A DNA stretch of 64,000 bases from an uncultured Pedosphaera sp. (lineage in GTDB: Bacteria; Verrucomicrobiota; Verrucomicrobiia; Limisphaerales; Pedosphaeraceae), in assembly GCA_903918755.1 (NCBI GenBank), contig CAIXFN010000075.1, forward strand, positions 21,366-85,365, in the 5' to 3' direction. The notes under the pieces were generated by a model that saw only the letters and a program-made list of their open reading frames with translations, did not search any database and was not told the origin of the DNA. Made by a program: the position numbers and the translations under genes. Positions within the stretch are counted from its first letter, which is position 1, and each line of letters starts with the position of its first letter. Positions 62,099 through 64,000 of this stretch are shown piece by piece.

Positions 62099-63016
62099 AT
62101 GACACAAAAATTGACCGCCGCGCAGAAGGAATACCTTCGCAGTCAGCTGCAGTACGATCATAACGATGACCCGCCGCCGCCGAACACGCTGGCGGTGCAT
62201 CAAATTCAGCATGAGCTGATTTATAGTACCGTGCAGAACTATGCCGCGCAGACGGACGTCCACATGCTGGACGTGGGCTGCGGCTGGGGTGATTTCTCGA
62301 ACAAACTCGATCCCTTGCTCAAGAGCTACGTGGGCATCGAACCCTCCCCGGTCGAACTGGGCCGCTTCACCAAGCGCCCCAACCGTTACACCGTCCGGGG
62401 CGTGGGCGAATACATGGACTTTTTGAAAGATCAGTCCCGGAACTTTATCCTGCTCAACAGCGTGCTGGATCATTGTTTCGACTGGAAGCGGGCCTTCGCC
62501 AACTGCCTGCGCGTCCTCGCCCCCGGCGGCTTGATGATCATTTCCATGGAGAACTCCCAGAAGCTGATCGTCCGTTTGAAGCATCTGCTTGGTCGACCGC
62601 ATGTGCACATCGGTCACATGGAGTTCTTCGGTTACGATGACACCCGGAAGATGTTGGAACCGGAGTTCAAGGTTCTGGAGTCGCGCACCATCGGCTTTTT
62701 GTATGGCATGCACGCCGTCACCAAAAAAGTGCCTTTGCCGGTCGGCCCCCTGCGCCTCGTGAACCGGATGGCCAACGGCTTTTTCCGGGTCGCCTCACCC
62801 GCCGGTGGTCACATCTTTTTCATCTCCGCGGTCCGGGCTGGCAAATTGCCCGTGCCCGGAAACTTCGCCGCGCCTTTCCGCTGTCCCAAATGCATGGCGG
62901 ACATGACGTTCGGCATCCCCGCCTGCCCCGCCTGCGGCTTCAAACCGAGCTACGGCGCCAACGGCTACTTTGACTCCGTGCCGCTCAATGCGGATGTGAA
63001 GGCGGCGCTGGCGTAG
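62099..63016 (+). CDS. Class I SAM-dependent methyltransferase with C-terminal zinc ribbon
   Basis: 305 residues. The methyltransferase domain (about 25-200) has motif I MLDVGCGWGDFSNKLD near 57-72, the acidic turn VGIEPSPVELGRF, motif IV region FILLNSVLDHCFDW and post-motif VLAPGGLMIISMENSQK. The last 50 residues hold CPKCMADMTFGIPACPACGF, a four-Cys zinc ribbon (near 262-282). Such ribbons often recognise nucleic acid or protein. The target is unknown. A small inverted repeat (62060-62072) lies upstream. Confidence 0.88.
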   Translation: MTQKLTAAQKEYLRSQLQYDHNDDPPPPNTLAVHQIQHELIYSTVQNYAAQTDVHMLDVGCGWGDFSNKLDPLLKSYVGIEPSPVELGRFTKRPNRYTVRGVGEYMDFLKDQSRNFILLNSVLDHCFDWKRAFANCLRVLAPGGLMIISMENSQKLIVRLKHLLGRPHVHIGHMEFFGYDDTRKMLEPEFKVLESRTIGFLYGMHAVTKKVPLPVGPLRLVNRMANGFFRVASPAGGHIFFISAVRAGKLPVPGNFAAPFRCPKCMADMTFGIPACPACGFKPSYGANGYFDSVPLNADVKAALA

Positions 63017-63050
63017 AGCAGAGCCGTTTGCAGACACTGATTCCATTGCA

Positions 63051-63944
63051 TCAAGGAGAGGGATGCTTGAACTCTTGGGCGTCAACTTTCGATGGGTGAT
63101 CCAGCGAGTGCCCCCTCGCGGTCGGAAGTTTCCAGATTTTTTTTGGGGCTTGATCAAGCACAAACTTTTGGAATACCCAAGACCCCGGCCAACGATCACC
63201 AAGAACACGGTGGCCGGTGTTTTGGACATTCATCAGTGTCGTCATATCGTATCCTATGTGCTCCCCCAGCGACCAGAGGGTGCCATCTCTCGCTAATAAT
63301 AGCGTGGTAGCTCCATCTTCACAGAACGCCCAAGGCTCGACTTCGCAGGGTAAGAATGACTTTGCTTCTCCCGATGGAACTTTGCCCAAACCCAGGAATC
63401 CGACGCGGTAGTCGCCGAAAAACCAATAAGTGCCGTCGCTTTTCACGGCAATTAAGTCCGATCCGAAGCCGTTAATTCTCCGCCAATTATGTCCTTGGTC
63501 GAGTTGTGTAAAAATGCCTGATCCCTCACTGGCTAGGCTTGATGTCGCATAATTTGTCCGGCCTTCATCGCGGTTCCGGTCACAGATCCAAAGCGTGCCG
63601 TCAACTTTTAAAGCAAAGAGGGCCCGGTGGCCAAACGAAATGGCGATCCAATTTGTTCCTGGATCAATCTGGCGGGGTGTTAAGTTAAGGCTTTTCCGGT
63701 CGATATTCCAAGGCGCATCGAAAATATTTGGTCCCCAGCCCCAAACTGTTCCATTTCGTTTCAACGCGAAGCTATAGTTAACATTATAGTCCTCACCGAT
63801 GGCAATCGCCATCCAATCATGATCTTCTGTGATCTGCGTGATGTCCGGCTGGAACTGATTCGTGGTGCCGTTGCCGATCTGGCCGTTGGAATTTGCCGGT
63901 GTAAAACTCTTTCTGTAATTTGTCTTTCTTCTCCCCGCCGCCAC
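63051..63944 (-). CDS. RCC1-like repeat protein, N-terminal part unclear at the right edge
   Basis: 297 residues from a GTG at 63944, with the frame open to base 64000. At least four RCC1/BLIP-II-like repeats are visible: GQIGNGTTNQF with DHDWMAIAIGED, FALKRNGTVWGWGPN, LFALKVDGTLWICDRN, LIAVKSDGTYWFFGDY and LLLARDGTLWSLGEH. These form a propeller. The first repeat begins without the expected Trp-Gly strand, and the text before it comes from GC-rich repeat DNA (63945-64000), so either the real N-terminus lies beyond the window or the gene was truncated by the repeat. The C-terminus past the last repeat (KIWKLPTARGHSLDHPSK) is unlike the repeats. Probably an exported protein. Confidence 0.65.
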   Translation of the reverse strand: MAAGRRKTNYRKSFTPANSNGQIGNGTTNQFQPDITQITEDHDWMAIAIGEDYNVNYSFALKRNGTVWGWGPNIFDAPWNIDRKSLNLTPRQIDPGTNWIAISFGHRALFALKVDGTLWICDRNRDEGRTNYATSSLASEGSGIFTQLDQGHNWRRINGFGSDLIAVKSDGTYWFFGDYRVGFLGLGKVPSGEAKSFLPCEVEPWAFCEDGATTLLLARDGTLWSLGEHIGYDMTTLMNVQNTGHRVLGDRWPGSWVFQKFVLDQAPKKIWKLPTARGHSLDHPSKVDAQEFKHPSP

Positions 63945-64000
63945 CCCTCCGGGGTGAGGCGGAGCGAAGGCGAGCGTAGCGAGGCGAGCGCAGCCGATCC
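63945..64000. repeat. GC-rich short-period repeat at the right edge
   Basis: The words GGCGGAGCGAA, GGCGAGCGTA and GGCGAGCGCA follow each other with small changes, preceded by the hairpin CACCCCTCCGGGGTG (63945-63959 area). This resembles the REP-like DNA at 27235-27290. It continues past the window. Confidence 0.45.

Noticed and set aside
1..64000. CRISPR array, tRNA or rRNA genes, insertion sequence with transposase
   Set aside because: I looked in the gaps longer than 150 bases and found no regularly spaced identical repeats, no tRNA T-loop/acceptor pattern, no rRNA text and no transposase or integrase frame; a covariance-model search would be decisive.

Overview
The window looks like chromosomal DNA of a free-living member of the Verrucomicrobiota (PVC group), probably a Limisphaerales/Pedosphaera-type lineage. 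This is inferred from gene families, not from a marker gene. The indicators are two Pirellula/Verrucomicrobium-type secreted dehydrogenase-cytochrome c proteins (35688-38252, 48941-53593), a secreted M36 protease with the C-terminal domain typical of verrucomicrobial exoproteins (38527-44328), tandem DUF2723 membrane proteins, a DUF4838 protein, a PQQ-propeller protein, many exported enzymes, and REP-like intergenic repeats. The DNA is GC-rich, which produces long antisense open frames inside real genes. I see no rRNA, tRNA, CRISPR array, transposase, integrase or phage gene.

Layout. 1-288 is the 5' part of a secreted PQQ-propeller protein. 545-1606 is a HAD-NUDIX fusion. 1759-9810 is a same-strand block with an ECF sigma factor, an overlapping one-helix membrane protein and two very similar DUF2723-TPR membrane proteins. 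9920-12396 carries grpE, dnaJ and rsmE. 12492-15035 is a two-module secreted glycoside hydrolase. 15085-18644 (minus) holds a 41-aa membrane peptide, a helical protein, and an overlapping class II aldolase / fucose isomerase-like pair. 18778-20185 (minus) is a small accessory patch: a frameshifted YwqG-like gene, a Sel1-like gene and a tiny coupled frame.

20609-27095 has an Asp-box propeller protein, then a tight three-gene operon (DUF4838, Tat-exported conserved protein, creatininase family) convergent with an MFS organic-acid transporter. 27096-31488 is the most unusual part: a single large DUF4062-STAND-TPR ATPase gene flanked on both sides by about 600 bp of repeats, with a similar direct repeat on each side. 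It resembles the STAND proteins implicated in bacterial conflict systems. A small uncharacterised protein follows.

31986-44328 holds cardiolipin synthase, a CBS protein, a YtcJ-like amidohydrolase, a dehydrogenase-cytochrome c protein and the 1933-aa protease. 44525-48773 has a small membrane protein and a minus-strand run (LysM protein, PepSY-like helices, sugar dehydrogenase, DUF5009 acyltransferase-like protein). 48941-56521 holds the giant SGNH-dehydrogenase-HEAT-cytochrome protein, a NarL-type response regulator overlapping its PAS kinase, and a PocR-AraC regulator. That regulator is divergent from a glutathione peroxidase with an apparently leaderless promoter. 57377-63016 has a DUF362 protein, a TPR lipoprotein, a dihydrodipicolinate reductase-like protein and a methyltransferase with a zinc ribbon. 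An RCC1-like protein runs to the right edge, where a repeat abuts its N-terminus.

Much of the window serves use of external polymers: secreted protease, glycosidases, sugar dehydrogenases and c-type cytochromes for periplasmic oxidation, plus envelope glycosylation candidates. Functional links between neighbours are inferred from spacing and strand only.
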